A stretch of 8,839 nt of DNA from Prolixibacteraceae bacterium UBA6029. Lineage in GTDB: Bacteria > Bacteroidota > Bacteroidia > Bacteroidales > Prolixibacteraceae. The first letter of the stretch is position 1. The number at the start of each line of letters is the position of its first letter. Made by a program: the position numbers and the translations under genes. A model generated the notes under the pieces. It made no database searches. It saw only the letters and a program-made list of their open reading frames with translations, and was not told the origin of the DNA. The DNA lies in the NCBI GenBank assembly GCA_002429385.1, contig DIZL01000046.1, positions 145,259-154,097 of the forward strand. The letters run 5' to 3'. This document shows positions 6,795-8,839 of this stretch, in pieces.

Positions 6795-8150
6795 ATGAAA
6801 AAGTTACTTCTACTTTCAATGATTCTGGCATTTGCAGCAAGCATTAATGCCCAAACTTCGGATAGAAAATGGGGTGCAGGCATAGGATTAGGGGCATATG
6901 GGACCTTGAATGATGGTGGTCTGGGCTTAATGCCCGAATTGTATTTAAGCAGATACCTTAGTCCGAAACTGGATTTGATGCTCAAAGGAGACCTGGGCGT
7001 TTACCGATCAGGATTGAAAAGCGATCTTGATTTAGCAAATGTATTTCTAAACTTAAGGTATAAACTCGGCGACGAAAGCAAGAAATTTCGGCCATATCTT
7101 TTTGCCGGATCGGGCTTTCTGGCTGATAACAATACTTCGGGTCTGAACTTTGATCTGGGGCTAGGGGCAAAATATTATATAAGTCAGGCGACTGCTTTCT
7201 ATTTTGATGCAGGTTATCTGAATGGAATTAAATCAACCCTTGCTTCTAAATCTATACAAGACAATCTATGGAAAGCTACTATTGGTATGGAATTTGACTT
7301 CGGAAAGGCGAAAGATACAGATATGGATGGCGTATCGGACAAAAAGGACAAATGTCCGGATACTCCTGCAGGAGTTGTTGTAGACAAAAACGGATGCCCG
7401 GTTGATACGGATGGAGATGGTGTTCCTGATTATCTTGACAAATGTCCTACCGTCAAGGGCCTTGTCTCATTAAAAGGTTGTCCCGATGCAGATGGTGACG
7501 GTGTTGCCGATATTGACGACAAATGCCCTGACACTCCCAAAGGAGTTAAAGTAGACGCAAAAGGATGTCCATTAGATCAGGATAATGATGGAGTTCCTGA
7601 TTACCTTGACAAATGTGCAGATACTCCAGCCAAAGTAGCTGTCGACAAAAACGGATGCCCTATTGATATTGATGGTGACGGTGTTCCAGATTACCTGGAC
7701 AAATGCCCAACCGTAGCCGGACCAAAAGAAAATAATGGCTGCCCTGTAAAAGAAGCTACAGTTGAAACAAAAAAAGAATTGACTCCAGAACAGGTTATTA
7801 TTCAAAAAATCAAAGTGATACCGGTACATTTCGTGTCCGACAAGAGCTATTTGACTGACTATTCAAAAGGTGTTCTCGAAAAACTAATAAAAACATTAAA
7901 ATCTGATAAAGATTTTGATGTGAATATGTATGGTTATACTGACAGTCAGGGATCTGACGATCACAATATAAAACTTTCACAGGACCGCATTGATTCAGTG
8001 GTGAAATACTTAACCTCAAAGGGGATTTCCAGAGACAGGATTATTCACCAAAAAGCATTAGGAAAAGCAAAACCTATTGCAAGTAACAATACACTGGAAG
8101 GACGACTACAAAATCGCCGTGTCGAATTTGAAATCTTCAAAATGAAATAA
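6795..8150 (+). CDS. OmpA family outer-membrane protein with TSP3 repeats (copy 2)
   Basis: This 451-residue paralogue of the preceding gene has the same architecture: signal peptide (1-19, INA|QT), eight-strand barrel domain (about 21-172), five TSP3 repeats (174-318, starting at D174, D204, D231, D261, D291) and an OmpA C-terminal domain (about 340-451). D383 in GYTDSQG and R398 in LSQDR keep the peptidoglycan-binding pair. By my count the first 140 residues differ from copy 1 at 21 positions and the repeat region at 13 of 145, but the C-terminal domains share only about 54 of 111. The linker is longer and richer in Lys and Glu. The first strand reads VHFVSDKS instead of the usual FDYDKS, and the fourth repeat has CAD instead of CPD. 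It has its own -7 box and terminator, so the pair is not an obligate operon; the two products may form mixed oligomers, as tandem OmpA proteins of Porphyromonas do. Confidence 0.95.
   Translation: MKKLLLLSMILAFAASINAQTSDRKWGAGIGLGAYGTLNDGGLGLMPELYLSRYLSPKLDLMLKGDLGVYRSGLKSDLDLANVFLNLRYKLGDESKKFRPYLFAGSGFLADNNTSGLNFDLGLGAKYYISQATAFYFDAGYLNGIKSTLASKSIQDNLWKATIGMEFDFGKAKDTDMDGVSDKKDKCPDTPAGVVVDKNGCPVDTDGDGVPDYLDKCPTVKGLVSLKGCPDADGDGVADIDDKCPDTPKGVKVDAKGCPLDQDNDGVPDYLDKCADTPAKVAVDKNGCPIDIDGDGVPDYLDKCPTVAGPKENNGCPVKEATVETKKELTPEQVIIQKIKVIPVHFVSDKSYLTDYSKGVLEKLIKTLKSDKDFDVNMYGYTDSQGSDDHNIKLSQDRIDSVVKYLTSKGISRDRIIHQKALGKAKPIASNNTLEGRLQNRRVEFEIFKMK
7314..7748 (+). repeat. TSP3 (Ca2+-type) repeat array, copy 2
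   Basis: This is a coding array of exactly the same length (145 codons) and unit spacing as in copy 1. Its first half is nearly identical at DNA level to copy 1: 7401-7474 matches 5915-5988 with a single mismatch. Confidence 0.9.
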
Positions 8151-8174
8151 TAGCAGAATAAAGAAACACAACCG

Positions 8175-8205
8175 GCCCTGTCTAATTATTTAGGCAGGGC
8201 TTTTT
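8175..8205 (+). terminator. Intrinsic terminator after ompA copy 2
   Basis: An 11-bp stem, GCCCTGTCTAA (8175-8185) with TTAGGCAGGGC (8190-8200, one G-U pair), a four-base TTAT loop and then TTTTT. It is 25 bases after the stop codon. Confidence 0.9.
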
Positions 8206-8321
8206 CAGCTTTAAGGCGGAGAATAAGCTGCTTTATTTTTTATGGAATTTTACTATAAAACGATTTGATTTAGGAATGCCCTCCCCAGGAAAATCGCCTC
8301 CAATATTTCGGGATTTTTTTC

Positions 8322-8601
8322 TCAGTAAGAATTATCTGGTGCAGCCTTAGTACTTTTCCCCTTTTCTGATGTTTTAATTAACGATTCCACTTCAGGTAAT
8401 GTATTTTTTACCAAATAGTTTGTATCTTTAAGTTTCAAATGAGCTTATGCTAAAATCTGGCCATATGATTTAGAAATGAACTCCCTGACTTCGGATTCCA
8501 ATTTTCTATTCCTTCAAATCTTCTTCAAGTAAGCAATGAACCGGCTTTCGACCTGCACGACATGTATCCGGGTTAAGATTGTGTCGTATTTGGGCTTTAT
8601 G
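8322..8601 (-). pseudogene. Possible decayed gene of unknown function
   Basis: Two minus-strand fragments abut in different frames and read like one protein. The first (8601 down to a TAG at 8508-8506) contains CRAGRKPVHCLLEEDLKE. The second (8513 to a TGA at 8324-8322) contains KLESEVREFISKSYGQILA, an internal TAA at 8447-8445, then AHLKLKDTNYLVKNTLPEVE and a Lys- and Ser-rich C-terminus. One single-base frameshift and one nonsense change (for example CAA to TAA) would restore a continuous, highly charged, helical product of roughly 90 residues. I recognise no family, and no start codon is evident upstream. In AT-rich DNA such open stretches can arise by chance, so this rests on protein-like composition only. 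Confidence 0.33.
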
Positions 8602-8621
8602 ATTTAATTTGTAATTAATTG

Positions 8622-8668
8622 CTATCTGTATTTAAGTCATGAATAATAAACAGATAGAATACAGATAG
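8622..8668. repeat. ACAGATAG/CTATCTGT repeat cluster
   Basis: An 11-bp perfect inverted repeat, CTATCTGTATT (8622-8632) and AATACAGATAG (8658-8668), contains an extra direct copy of ACAGATAG at 8650-8657. The two direct copies are spaced by 11 bases, about one helical turn. A near copy, CTATCTGA, is at 8715-8722. Confidence 0.5.
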
Positions 8669-8839
8669 AAGTTAGATGATAAGAGGAAATCCCTACTCAA
8701 TCCTTGCACAATCCCTATCTGAATGCAGTTTGGCATGCACCACCATTTCTCTGGTCAGTCACTTTAGGTAGAATCTGCTGAAAAACTCATAATATTCAGT
8801 GCTTCAATAAAATGACCGCATTAAACTTAAAATAAGTGC

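Larger units (their letters stand above)
8206..8839. other. Gene-poor tail of the window
   Basis: This stretch of 634 bases has no intact gene on either strand. It holds a candidate decayed minus-strand gene (8322-8601) and a small cluster of ACAGATAG/CTATCTGT octamers (8622-8722). The rest shows nothing I can name. Confidence 0.6.

Noticed and set aside
7572..7829. Antisense frame of 85 codons within the second ompA gene
   Set aside because: It is produced by the repetitive Asp-rich coding sequence read backwards; its Phe-, Trp- and Asn-rich composition is typical of such shadows.
8676..8771. Small plus-strand frame of 31 codons in the tail
   Set aside because: It has no promoter, no ribosome-binding signal and no recognisable sequence; length is within chance expectation.

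Overview
The window looks like a chromosomal segment from a Bacteroidota (Bacteroidetes) species, probably of the order Bacteroidales. The evidence is low-GC DNA with very AT-rich spacers, almost no Shine-Dalgarno sequences before genes, TAnnTTTG-type -7 promoter elements, a TonB-dependent receptor with a leader of Bacteroidales type, a DUF5606 protein (a family I know only from this phylum), and OmpA proteins with calcium-type thrombospondin-3 repeats. No tRNA, rRNA, CRISPR array, insertion sequence or phage gene is visible.

Layout from left to right: (1) a DJ-1/PfpI-family protein (127-699, minus); (2) a stand-alone ECF sigma factor (818-1324, minus) with its own intrinsic terminator; (3) a 421-base spacer; (4) a BtuB-like TonB-dependent outer-membrane receptor (1746-3776, plus) ending in a strong terminator; (5) a small DUF5606 protein (3857-4285, plus); (6) a convergent DEDDh 3'-5' exonuclease (4333-4872, minus, TTG start) carrying a C-terminal clamp-binding-like pentapeptide; (7) a 430-base AT-rich spacer rich in small dyads; (8) two tandem paralogous OmpA/TSP3 outer-membrane proteins (5303-6640 and 6795-8150, plus), each with its own terminator; (9) a 634-base tail with no intact gene but a plausible decayed coding remnant on the minus strand and a cluster of ACAGATAG repeats.

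Most genes appear to be separate transcription units, since terminators lie between nearly all of them. Functionally the segment is mainly cell-envelope housekeeping: two OmpA-type porin/peptidoglycan anchors and one nutrient receptor, with a regulator, a stress-type DJ-1 protein and a DNA-repair or proofreading nuclease nearby.

I did not find a clear new multi-gene system. The observations most worth checking are the mosaic divergence of the OmpA pair (barrel and repeats nearly identical, C-terminal domains only about half identical), the QLRLF tail of the exonuclease, the repeated motif upstream of the first ompA gene, and the broken gene in the tail.
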